From NCBI RefSeq assembly GCF_034675845.1, contig NZ_JAUCCU010000002.1, positions 496,001 to 560,000 on the forward strand: 64,000 nucleotides of DNA, read 5' to 3'. Both the position numbers and the translations under genes were made by a program. Under the pieces are notes generated by a model. The model had not been told where the DNA came from and did not search any database. It saw nothing but the letters and a program-made list of their open reading frames with translations. Shown in pieces: positions 33,447-42,156 of this stretch. Position 1 is the stretch's first letter; the number at the start of each line of letters is the position of its first letter. The DNA is from Castellaniella sp. (GTDB lineage: Bacteria > Pseudomonadota > Gammaproteobacteria > Burkholderiales > Burkholderiaceae_B).

Positions 33447-33959
33447 TCAGGACTTAGCGCTGTTTTTTTCCCCCGATTTTTTAGCCTGGCGTTCAGTCAG
33501 TTTTTTCTGTTGCTCGGGGGTCAGTACCGCGTGGACTTCAGCCATGGTCTGGGCTTGCAACAGAGCCAGTTGACCTTTGGCCTGGCCCAGGGCTTCGGCG
33601 GCCTGCTTGGCTTTGGCTTGGTCAAAAGGTTGCGTGCGACTGAGCTCGCGCAAGGTGGTGGCAGCGGCGTTCAGGGCCTGCTTCTGATCGTAGACGGCTT
33701 TCTCCTGGTCGTGGCGGATCTGGAAAATTTGGTCTTTTTGGGCTTGGCTCAGGTCCAGGCCCCGCAGCCAGCGGTCACCGCGCTGACCGCGATCGCCGTG
33801 CTGGTGCATGTGTTTCTGGCCGCTATGATGATCGGCGCTTTGGTGGTAGCGCTGGCCATCGCTGGTGCTGCTTGGGGCAGCCGAGGCCGCCAGAGGGGCA
33901 GCGGCAAAGGCAGCGGCCAGGGCCAGGACGGAAAGGGCGCGAGTCGGTTTGATGGTCAT
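33447..33959 (-). CDS. Spy/CpxP-family periplasmic protein (LTXXQ motif)
   Basis: 170-residue secreted protein with a signal peptide (ALSVLALAAAFAAAPLAASA, cleavage near residue 28). The mature protein has a His-rich segment (QSADHHSGQKHMHQHGDRG, about 41-59), a helical body with LDLSQAQKDQIFQIRHDQEK, and the family motif LTPEQQKKL near the C-terminus. Relatives are ATP-independent chaperones (Spy) or stress-pathway inhibitors (CpxP), and some bind metals. The His-rich segment could bind Zn, Cu or Ni. A good AAGGA site precedes the ATG. Proximity to a BaeSR-like system fits envelope-stress control. Confidence 0.82.
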   Translation of the reverse strand: MTIKPTRALSVLALAAAFAAAPLAASAAPSSTSDGQRYHQSADHHSGQKHMHQHGDRGQRGDRWLRGLDLSQAQKDQIFQIRHDQEKAVYDQKQALNAAATTLRELSRTQPFDQAKAKQAAEALGQAKGQLALLQAQTMAEVHAVLTPEQQKKLTERQAKKSGEKNSAKS

Positions 33960-34086
33960 GATCTGATTCCTTGTTATTGGGCCTTACCTAAGTGGTGGGG
34001 CATTGGGGACAGATTACGCACCGACTGCGATGGAAAAATGGATGAAATGTGAAAAAACTGTGAATAGCGGCGCCTTGCTTCAGGGA

Positions 34087-34869
34087 CTAGGCTGGTTTGC
34101 CCTCGGGCCAGTAATAGCTGTCGGGCAAGGTGCGTGAGCCGAAGATGGCCTGACCCACGCGCACGGTGGTGGCGCCTTCTTCGATGGCCCACTCGAAATC
34201 CCCTGACATGCCCATGGACAGCTCGGCAAAAGCCTCGCCCTGGGGCGCGTCCTGACGCAACTGGTCGCGTAGGCTGCGCAGCAGCACAAAGCACGGGCGC
34301 ACGTGGTTTTCATCCGACGAGAACAGGGCCAAGGTCATCAGGCCGCGCACTCGCAAGGCACTGAATGCAGGCAGGGCACGCGCAAAATCCAGCACCTGGT
34401 CGGGCGCCAGCCCGAATTTGCTGTCTTCCTGGGATGTGTTGACCTGAACGAATACGTCCAGGCTGCGGCCTTCTTCCTGGAGGCGGCGATCCAGGGCCTC
34501 GGCCACGCGCAGATTGTCCAGCGCCTGAAATTCCTGGGCGAAACGCGCCACGAATTTGGCCTTGTTGGTCTGCAGGTGGCCGATGACGGCCCAGTGCAGA
34601 TCGGCCAGATCCGACATGGCCTCCCATTTGCTGTAGGCCTCCTGGACTTTGTTTTCACCCAGTAGGCGGCAGCCAGCCGCATAGGCCATGCGGATGCGGG
34701 ACTCGTCGACGGTTTTGCTGACAGGCATCAAGCGCACGCTGGCCGGGTCGCGCCCGGCGCGCTGGCAGGCGGCACCCACCCGATGTTGGATATCGGCCAG
34801 GTTAGCCTGTATTTCAGCCTGAGAAGACGCAGTCTGGTAGGCGGGACGAATCGGGGGAACAGCACTCAT
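34087..34869 (-). CDS. yggS: YggS/PLPBP family pyridoxal-phosphate homeostasis protein
   Basis: 260-residue alanine-racemase-like barrel that binds PLP without known catalytic activity and keeps PLP and amino-acid pools balanced. Family marks: the PLP Lys in RLMPVSKTVDESRIR, GENKVQEAYSKWEAM, HWAVIGHLQTNKAK and the C-terminal LSMGMSGDFEWAIEEGATTVR with VGQAIFG. The ATG at 34867-34869 was chosen because homologues begin within 30 residues of the HRVGAACQRAGRDP segment; the frame is open further upstream but crosses the recC promoter region. It is divergent from recC. Confidence 0.93.
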   Translation of the reverse strand: MSAVPPIRPAYQTASSQAEIQANLADIQHRVGAACQRAGRDPASVRLMPVSKTVDESRIRMAYAAGCRLLGENKVQEAYSKWEAMSDLADLHWAVIGHLQTNKAKFVARFAQEFQALDNLRVAEALDRRLQEEGRSLDVFVQVNTSQEDSKFGLAPDQVLDFARALPAFSALRVRGLMTLALFSSDENHVRPCFVLLRSLRDQLRQDAPQGEAFAELSMGMSGDFEWAIEEGATTVRVGQAIFGSRTLPDSYYWPEGKPA

Positions 34870-34948
34870 GGGCGGCCTCGGATGATGCAATTCAAAACCT
34901 GTAAAGGATAACGCGATTATCATTTCACGGTTGAACACGGAGGCAGGA

Positions 34949-37900
34949 ATGCAGCAAGACGCAAGCGAACTGACGCCTGGCCTGGTGCTGGTGCATGGCA
35001 ATCGGGCTGAACAGCTGCGTGATGTGCTGGTGACGTGGATGCGGCACAGTCCGTTGGCACCGTTGGAAAATGAATGCCTGCTGGTGCAAAGCAATGGCAT
35101 TGCCCAGTGGCTGCGGCTGGCCTTGGCGCAGAATGACTGCGGCGGGATTGCCGCTGCCCTGGATTTTCTGCTGCCGTCGCGCTTTATGTGGCAGGCCTAT
35201 CGCAGCGTGCTGGGGCCCGACGCTGTACCCGAGGATTCACCCCTGGATAAGGACGCCTTGATCTGGCGCTTGATGCGCTTGTTGCCCACCTTGGTGGGGC
35301 GGCCTGAATACGAGGTGCTGCAGCGTTTTCTGGCCAATGATGATGGAGCGCGCAAGCGCTATCAATTGGCCGCCCGGTTGGCGGATTTGTTCGATCAGTA
35401 TCAGGTCTATCGGGCCGATTGGCTGCAGGCCTGGTCCGAGGGCCGGATTTGTTTGCCGGATGCGCGTGGCGTTGCCCAGGAAATTCCCCCGACGCAGGCC
35501 TGGCAGGCGCACTTATGGCAGGCGCTGCTGGATGATTTGCAGACGGATATGGACCCGGAGGTGGTTCAGGCGGGGCGTGTGGTGGGCCGGGCGGCGATCC
35601 ACGAAGCTTTCATGGCTCGGGTGATGACGGATGAATCCGCCCCCAGGCCGCAGGGCTTGCCGCGCCGCATTCTGGTGTTTGGTGTGTCGGCCATGCCCCG
35701 CCAGACCCTGGAAGCCCTGGCGGGTCTGTCGCGCTGGGTGCAGGTGCTGGTGTGCGTGCATAACCCTTGTGCTCACTATTGGGCCGACATCCAGGGCGAC
35801 CGCGATGTGTTGCGTGCACAGTTTCGTCGTCAGGCGCGCCGACCCGGCATGCCGGATATGCTGGACGAGGCTGCCTTGCACCAGCAAACGCATCCTTTGT
35901 TGGCCTCCTGGGGACGCCAGGGGCGTGATTACATCAGCTTGCTGGACGAGTTCGACGACCCTGCCCAGCGCAGCCGCTGGAGTCCGGTATTTGCGGCCTT
36001 GCATCAACGGATCGATGCCTTCGAGGCGTTGGCCGGCACCACGCTGCTGGAGCAGTTGCAGGAAGATATTCGCGACCTGCGGCCAGTGGCCGAGACGCGT
36101 GCGTTGTGGCCTGCGGTAGATCCTGTGCAGGATGATTCGCTGCGCTTTCAGGTGGCCCACAGCGCCCAGCGCGAGGTTGAAGTCCTGCAGGATCAATTGC
36201 TGGCGGCCTTTCAGGCGGACCCGACGCTGCAGCCTCGTGATGTCATCGTCATGGTGCCCGACATAGAAGCCTATGCCCCTTATATTCAAGCAGTGTTTGG
36301 CCTGTATGGGCGCAAGGACTGGCGCCATATTCCCTATGCGTTGGCCGATCGCAGCACGCGCCATGCCGATCCCTTGGTCGTGGTGCTGGAACAGCTGCTG
36401 ACCTTGCCACAGCATCGACTGGGCATTAACGAAGTCCTGGAGTGGCTGGCGCTGCCGGCCTTGCGTCAGCGCTTTGATATTGCCGCCGAGGACCTGCCGG
36501 TGTTGCAGGACTGGGTGCAGGCCTCCCAGGTGCGCTGGGGGCTGCATGCCGACCATCGGGCCAGCTTCCAACTGGATCAGGACCCGCAGGCCGCCCATGG
36601 GCATACGTGGCGCTTCGGCCTGCAGCGCATGCTGCTGGGCTATGCCGTGGGCCAGGATGCTCCCGCCTGGCACGGCATTGAGCCCTATGGCGAACCTTCA
36701 GGTTTGCAGGCGGCGGTATTGGGGGGACTGGCGCGGTTTTTGGATACGCTGGATCATTATTGGCGGCTGCTGTCAGAGTCCGCGACACCGGCTCAGTGGG
36801 GCGGACATCTGCAGGCCTTGCTGGATGATTTTTTCTTGACTGAAGCCGATGAGGCCATGCCGCTGAATCAGTTTCGCGAACGCTTGCAGGATTGGCTGCA
36901 ATATTGCGAGACGGCGGATTTTCAGGAACCTCTGCCTTCGGCCATTGTGGTCGAACACTGCCTGTCAGGCCTGGACCAGGGCGGCTTGTCGCAACGTTTT
37001 TTTGCCGGTGCAGTGACTTTCGCCACCCTGATGCCCATGCGCGCCATCCCGTTTCGTCAGGTGTGCCTGTTGGGCATGCACGACGGGGCATTCCCCCGGG
37101 TGCGGCCACCATCGGACATGGACTTGATGGCCCTGAACCCACGCTCGGGGGATCGATCCCGGCGCGAGGATGACCGTTATCTGTTTCTGGAGGCCTTGTT
37201 ATCCGCCCGTGACCGTCTGACAATATCGTGGGTGGGACACAGCATCCAGGACAATGCCGAACAGCCGCCTTCCGTGCTGGTGGCGCAGCTGCGGGATCAC
37301 CTGGATCGGGGCTGGTCCCTGGCCGATGGCGGGCCATCTGTCGCGCAGGCACTCAGTTGTCATCATCCTTTGCAGCCGTTTAGCCGACGGTATTTTCCCC
37401 TGCAAGCCGCCAGCGGCCCACAGGGCCTGTTTACCTATGCCGCCGAATGGCGGATGGCACATGCGCCCCAGGAATCGGTGGCAGCCGCGCCGGGCTTGCC
37501 GCCTCTGGTGCCGTCAGATGCCCCTTTGACTTTGCAAGCCTTGCGGACTTTTTTACTTGGCCCGGTGCGGATGTTTTACCAGCAGCGACTGCATATCAAT
37601 TTTTACGAAGCTGATCTGGCGTTTCCGGATAATGAGCCTTATGTGCACGACAAACTTGAACAATGGCAGCTCAAAGACACGCTGTTGATGGCTGCTTCCC
37701 AGGCCTTGGACGCCATATCGACCGATACGCCCGATACGGCATCGATGCAGAGCGCAGCGGATCAGGCGGTTTGGCAGTGCTTGGCGCGGCTGCAGGGCAG
37801 CGGGGCCTTGGTTGGGGGGGGGCTGGGCAAGCTGACTATGCAGGATTTATATGCCCAGCTGCAAAAACCCTTGAATGAGTACATTCAGGCCTGCGAACAA

Positions 37901-38515
37901 TGGCCCGTTTGTTGGGCCGAGCCGCTGCGCTTGAGTGCAACGCTGCAGGACCCCTGGGGAGGCAACTGGCTATTCCAGGATTTGTTGTCGCAGTGGCGTC
38001 AGAACCCAAGCGGCGAGTGGTGCCGCCTGCTGTTGCAGGCATCGCATGTGGTTGATAGCAGTAATCATTATCGCTTCAAGAGCCTGATGACCGCCTGGGT
38101 GGCGCATGTGGCGGCGCATGTGCAGGGGCGGGTGTTGACGACGATTCTGATGTCGCCCAAGGGCAGTGTCACGTTTGCCCCGCTGGATCGGGAGGATGCC
38201 CTGGCGGTATGGCAGGCGTGGTGGGAGGCGTATTTTCAGGGCTTGTGCGCGCCATTGCCCATGGAAATCAGTGCGGCGGGGGCCTGGCTGCGCAGTGGTG
38301 GCCGCCAGGCGGACGACCTGGACGGACGGGCCGGGCAGGCTGCACAGGAGGCCTACGACTATGCCGTGCAAAATGACTCCTACTTGGCCAGAAGCTATCC
38401 GGATTTTCAGGCATTACAGGCTAGTCGGCAGTTTTATCCACTGGCTGGCCAGCTGTATGGTGCCTTGAATGACAGCCTGCCCGCCAAGAAATCTTCAAAA
38501 AAGGCCACGCCATGA
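34949..38515 (+). CDS. recC: Exodeoxyribonuclease V gamma subunit RecC
   Basis: 1188-residue Chi-recognising subunit of the RecBCD helicase-nuclease, which processes double-strand DNA ends for recombination. It has an inactive SF1-helicase-like fold and no Walker A. Recognisable segments are NECLLVQSNGIAQWLRLALA at the N-terminus, ILVFGVSAMPRQTLEALAGL, the MPMRAIPFRQVCLLGMHDGAFPR region and RREDDRYLFLEALLSARDRL. The ATG at 34949 has GGAGG at 6 bases and replaces the TTG at 34931. It overlaps recB by 4 bp. The order recC-recB-recD without ptrA differs from Escherichia coli but is usual in other proteobacteria. Confidence 0.95.
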   Translation: MQQDASELTPGLVLVHGNRAEQLRDVLVTWMRHSPLAPLENECLLVQSNGIAQWLRLALAQNDCGGIAAALDFLLPSRFMWQAYRSVLGPDAVPEDSPLDKDALIWRLMRLLPTLVGRPEYEVLQRFLANDDGARKRYQLAARLADLFDQYQVYRADWLQAWSEGRICLPDARGVAQEIPPTQAWQAHLWQALLDDLQTDMDPEVVQAGRVVGRAAIHEAFMARVMTDESAPRPQGLPRRILVFGVSAMPRQTLEALAGLSRWVQVLVCVHNPCAHYWADIQGDRDVLRAQFRRQARRPGMPDMLDEAALHQQTHPLLASWGRQGRDYISLLDEFDDPAQRSRWSPVFAALHQRIDAFEALAGTTLLEQLQEDIRDLRPVAETRALWPAVDPVQDDSLRFQVAHSAQREVEVLQDQLLAAFQADPTLQPRDVIVMVPDIEAYAPYIQAVFGLYGRKDWRHIPYALADRSTRHADPLVVVLEQLLTLPQHRLGINEVLEWLALPALRQRFDIAAEDLPVLQDWVQASQVRWGLHADHRASFQLDQDPQAAHGHTWRFGLQRMLLGYAVGQDAPAWHGIEPYGEPSGLQAAVLGGLARFLDTLDHYWRLLSESATPAQWGGHLQALLDDFFLTEADEAMPLNQFRERLQDWLQYCETADFQEPLPSAIVVEHCLSGLDQGGLSQRFFAGAVTFATLMPMRAIPFRQVCLLGMHDGAFPRVRPPSDMDLMALNPRSGDRSRREDDRYLFLEALLSARDRLTISWVGHSIQDNAEQPPSVLVAQLRDHLDRGWSLADGGPSVAQALSCHHPLQPFSRRYFPLQAASGPQGLFTYAAEWRMAHAPQESVAAAPGLPPLVPSDAPLTLQALRTFLLGPVRMFYQQRLHINFYEADLAFPDNEPYVHDKLEQWQLKDTLLMAASQALDAISTDTPDTASMQSAADQAVWQCLARLQGSGALVGGGLGKLTMQDLYAQLQKPLNEYIQACEQWPVCWAEPLRLSATLQDPWGGNWLFQDLLSQWRQNPSGEWCRLLLQASHVVDSSNHYRFKSLMTAWVAHVAAHVQGRVLTTILMSPKGSVTFAPLDREDALAVWQAWWEAYFQGLCAPLPMEISAAGAWLRSGGRQADDLDGRAGQAAQEAYDYAVQNDSYLARSYPDFQALQASRQFYPLAGQLYGALNDSLPAKKSSKKATP

Positions 38516-41500
38516 ATGCCGGCGAGACAATTCAGTCCCTGATTCCCGAGGTTGACCCACTGACGTTTTCGCTGCCGGGCAGCCATTTGATCGAGGCCAG
38601 TGCCGGTACGGGCAAGACCTGGACGATTGCCGCCCTGTATGTGCGTCTGGTGCTGGGACATGGAGAATTACCCGCCCTTTTGCCGGGGCAAATCCTGGTG
38701 CTGACCTTTACGGAGGCCGCCGCCCAGGAGCTGCGGGACCGTATCCGCCGCCGCCTGTCGGAGGCCGCCACCGGGTTTGCTGCCGGACTGGAGGTTGAGC
38801 CTGCGCCCGATCTGGCCGATGCTTATCTGCAGGCTTTGCGTGCCACCTATCCGCCTGATCGGTGGGCGGCGTGTGCGCGCTTGCTGGATCTGGCGGCACA
38901 GTCCATGGACGAGGCCGCGATTTCCACGATACATGCCTGGTGCATGCGGGCGCTGAAAGAACATGCCTTTGATAGTGCCATGCTGTTCGAACAAGAAATG
39001 CTGACCGATCTGGGCGAGTTGACGCGGACATTGGCCTGGGATTATTGGCGCAGCAATGTGGCCGGGCTGGATGATGCGTCGTTGGCCGAGGTGCTGAAAA
39101 TCTGGCGCGACCCGGATGCCTTGGCCTGGGCCTATGGCGCAATCCTGACGCAGGAAGGCCTGCCCTCGAAACCGGCAATGATGTTGTCGGGGTTGTGCGC
39201 CGATATGTTGCAAGTGCGTGCTGCCGCGCTGGCGGCAATCAAGGCGGATTGGCAACCCAGGATTCAGGCCTTGGATGCTTGGCTCGACGTCAATCGCAGC
39301 CAGATAGGCAGGATGAATGACGTAGACCGCTGGATGCGGAGCCTGCATGATTGGCTGGCGCTGACGGATCAGCCGCCGTTCGACGCGAAATCGGCGGCCT
39401 GGAAGGGGCTGTCAGCCGAAGGTCTGGCGGCCCGCTGGAAGGGCAAAGATCCGATGCCGGATAGCCCCGAGGCCAGCCAGGCCTTGGACCAATTGCGCCA
39501 GGCGCTGGATTCTTTGCCGACGCTGGATCAGCCGATACGCGAACATGCCCTGGGCTGGCTTGCGGATAGGCTGCATCAGACCCTGGCCAGCCGCAGCGCC
39601 ATGGGTTTCGATGGCCTGCTGACGGGCTTGGCGCACGCCCTCAAAGGCGTGCGTGGCGAACCCCTGGCGCAGACCTTGCGCCAGCAGTTTCCCGTTGTGC
39701 TGATTGATGAGTTTCAGGACACAGACCCGGTGCAATACCGGATTTTTGACCGCATCTATCAGGTCGCGCAACCCATTGCGGGGACTGCCCTGATCTTTAT
39801 CGGCGATCCGAAGCAGGCGATTTACGGCTTTCGGGGGGCGGATGTACAGACCTATCTGCAGGCCGCCCAAGCGTGCCAGGGCCGGGTCCAGACCTTGAAG
39901 CGCAATTACCGGTCTTCCCGGGCTTTGGTGCAGGCCGTCAATCATGTTTTTGATCGACAGACGGGCGCCCCGGTGTTTCCCACGGGGCAGGCGGACCAGG
40001 AGATTGCGTTTCATGCCGTGCAGGCACAAGGGCGCGACGAGGTCTGGGTGGTTGACGAAGACCCGGTGACCGCTATGCAGGCTTGGCCCATCAAAGGAGC
40101 AGATCAGGATGCGATCGGCGTGACGACCCTGCGTCCCCTGGCGGCCCAGGCTTGCGCCCGACAACTGGCGCATTGGCTGCGGCTGGGGCGCGCGGGTCGG
40201 GCGGGATTTCAGTCGCCGCAGGGTTTTCGCCCGGTGGTCGCGGCGGATATGGCCATCTTGGTCAATAAGCGGGACGAGGCTGGCCTGGTGCGCGAGGCCT
40301 TGTCGGCATTGGGCATTCGCAGTGTGTACTTGTCGGATAACCGTTCGGTGTTCGAGTCTGCCGTGGCGCAGGATCTGGGTTTTATTCTGGCGGCCTGCGC
40401 CCATCCGGGCGACGAGCAAACGATTCGGGCGGCGTTGGCGACTCCCTTATTGGGCTTGAGCACAGCCCAATTGGCCAAGCTGGTCGACAACGAGTGGGCC
40501 TGGGATGACCAGGTAGAGGGCTTTCAGCGCTACCGGCAGCGCTGGCAATGGCGGGGGGTCTTGCCCATGCTGCGCCAGTTATTGCATGATTTTTCAGTGC
40601 CTGCGCGGCTACTGGCCCAAGGGGCTGAAGGCGAACGGCAACTGACTGATTGCCTGCATCTGGCCGAATTACTGCAACAGGCCAGCGCTCAATTGGATGG
40701 TGAAGAAGCCTTGCTGCATTACCTGGCTTTGCAGCGCGATGCCCAGTTGGCGCAAGCCGATGCCGAGGGCAGTCGCCGCGTGCGGCTGGAAAGCGACGAG
40801 GCTTTGGTGCGCGTGGTCACCGTCCACAAATCCAAAGGCCTGGAATATCCCCTGGTATTTTTGCCGTTCGTATCCTGTGGGTTGTGGGAAAAACCAGGCG
40901 CCGGACCGCATGCTTTGCACGTGGATGGCCAACGCCAGTGGCTGCTGCAGCTGAATGCAGCCCAACATGCCCAGTTGCAGGCGGAACGCCTGGGCGAGGA
41001 AACCCGCAAGTTCTATGTGGCCCTGACCCGTGCGCGCCATGCGGTCTGGCTGGCCCTGGCCGATACCGGGCGGCCTAGCGGGGTGGCGCATGTGCTGGGT
41101 GGCAATATCTTTGCCGCGTGGGAAGAGCGTTGCCAGACGCACCCGGCGCAGTTCGCCTGGGGAGAGGACATCCAGGCGGATGTTCAGCCATCGGCAGACG
41201 ATCTGGCGACGGAAGCTGCATTGGGGCCTGCCCGGCGACTGTCCAGCGTCTTGTTCTCGCAGCACTGGGAGATTGCCAGTTATTCAGGCCTGCAGTTGGC
41301 CGATGCGCCGCCGCGGCCAGCCGTCCGGATGCCGCCGGACACGGCAGCCGAAGATGTTTTGCTGGAGGAATCCCTGTCGCTGGACGCAGGCTGGGGCACG
41401 GGGTCGGATGACCGTCTCGTGACGTGTCTGGCCGATTTTCCCCGAGGCAGCCAGGCGGGTACTTTTTTGCATGGCCTGCTGGAATGGGCGGCCCAGCGCC

Positions 41501-42156
41501 AATTTCGTCATCTGGACGGTGCCCGTGACATGATTGCCCGCCGCTGCGCGGTACGGGGCTGGGAAACCCAGATTGATGGTTTGCATCAGTGGCTGTTGGG
41601 AGTGGTGTCTGTGGAGTGGCGCCCGTTATTGCCGGGGGCGCCTGGGCTGCGCCTGGATCGTCTGCCGGTCAGCCTGGCGGAAATGGAATTCTGGTTGCCG
41701 ACAGATCAGGTATCCGTGGCCGAATTGGATCGTCTGATCACCGCCCATACATTTGATGGAGCGGCCCGTCCGGCCTTGGCTGCGGATCATCTGAATGGCT
41801 TGTTCAAGGGCTTTATCGACTTGACGGTGCAGCTGGACGATGGCCGCTACTACGTGCTCGATTACAAATCCAATCACTTGGGGCAGCATTGGCGGGATTA
41901 TGATCCGTCTGCCTTGCAAAAGGCCATGTGTGCGGCGCGTTACGACGTGCAGATGATGCTGTATGTGCTGGCCCTGCATCGCCAGCTGCGCGCACGTTTG
42001 CCGGATTATGACTACACCCGCCACCTGGGCGGAGCCATTTATCTGTTTTTACGGGGCCAGGAAACACCAGGACAGGGTTTGGTTTCCCTGTGTCCCTCCC
42101 AGGTCTTGATTGAATCCCTGGATACCTTGTTTGCCGGAGGCCTTGGCTTGTCATGA
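38512..42156 (+). CDS. recB: Exodeoxyribonuclease V beta subunit RecB
   Basis: 1214-residue 3'-5' helicase plus nuclease subunit. N-terminal Walker A IEASAGTGKTWTIAALY (about residues 25-42), UvrD-type motif II VLIDEFQDTDPVQY (about 397-410), motif III FIGDPKQAIYGFRG, and motif V/VI regions VVTVHKSKGLEYPLV and TRKFYVALTRARH. The C-terminal nuclease domain has the catalytic DYKSNHLG (Asp and Lys). All required motifs are intact, so the enzyme should be active. Both ends overlap neighbours by 4 bp (recC and recD), giving tight coupling. Confidence 0.96.
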   Translation: MNAGETIQSLIPEVDPLTFSLPGSHLIEASAGTGKTWTIAALYVRLVLGHGELPALLPGQILVLTFTEAAAQELRDRIRRRLSEAATGFAAGLEVEPAPDLADAYLQALRATYPPDRWAACARLLDLAAQSMDEAAISTIHAWCMRALKEHAFDSAMLFEQEMLTDLGELTRTLAWDYWRSNVAGLDDASLAEVLKIWRDPDALAWAYGAILTQEGLPSKPAMMLSGLCADMLQVRAAALAAIKADWQPRIQALDAWLDVNRSQIGRMNDVDRWMRSLHDWLALTDQPPFDAKSAAWKGLSAEGLAARWKGKDPMPDSPEASQALDQLRQALDSLPTLDQPIREHALGWLADRLHQTLASRSAMGFDGLLTGLAHALKGVRGEPLAQTLRQQFPVVLIDEFQDTDPVQYRIFDRIYQVAQPIAGTALIFIGDPKQAIYGFRGADVQTYLQAAQACQGRVQTLKRNYRSSRALVQAVNHVFDRQTGAPVFPTGQADQEIAFHAVQAQGRDEVWVVDEDPVTAMQAWPIKGADQDAIGVTTLRPLAAQACARQLAHWLRLGRAGRAGFQSPQGFRPVVAADMAILVNKRDEAGLVREALSALGIRSVYLSDNRSVFESAVAQDLGFILAACAHPGDEQTIRAALATPLLGLSTAQLAKLVDNEWAWDDQVEGFQRYRQRWQWRGVLPMLRQLLHDFSVPARLLAQGAEGERQLTDCLHLAELLQQASAQLDGEEALLHYLALQRDAQLAQADAEGSRRVRLESDEALVRVVTVHKSKGLEYPLVFLPFVSCGLWEKPGAGPHALHVDGQRQWLLQLNAAQHAQLQAERLGEETRKFYVALTRARHAVWLALADTGRPSGVAHVLGGNIFAAWEERCQTHPAQFAWGEDIQADVQPSADDLATEAALGPARRLSSVLFSQHWEIASYSGLQLADAPPRPAVRMPPDTAAEDVLLEESLSLDAGWGTGSDDRLVTCLADFPRGSQAGTFLHGLLEWAAQRQFRHLDGARDMIARRCAVRGWETQIDGLHQWLLGVVSVEWRPLLPGAPGLRLDRLPVSLAEMEFWLPTDQVSVAELDRLITAHTFDGAARPALAADHLNGLFKGFIDLTVQLDDGRYYVLDYKSNHLGQHWRDYDPSALQKAMCAARYDVQMMLYVLALHRQLRARLPDYDYTRHLGGAIYLFLRGQETPGQGLVSLCPSQVLIESLDTLFAGGLGLS

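Noticed and set aside
34870..35100. N-terminal extension of the YggS frame
   Set aside because: It runs antisense over the recC start and promoter region; homologues begin at the ATG at 34867-34869.
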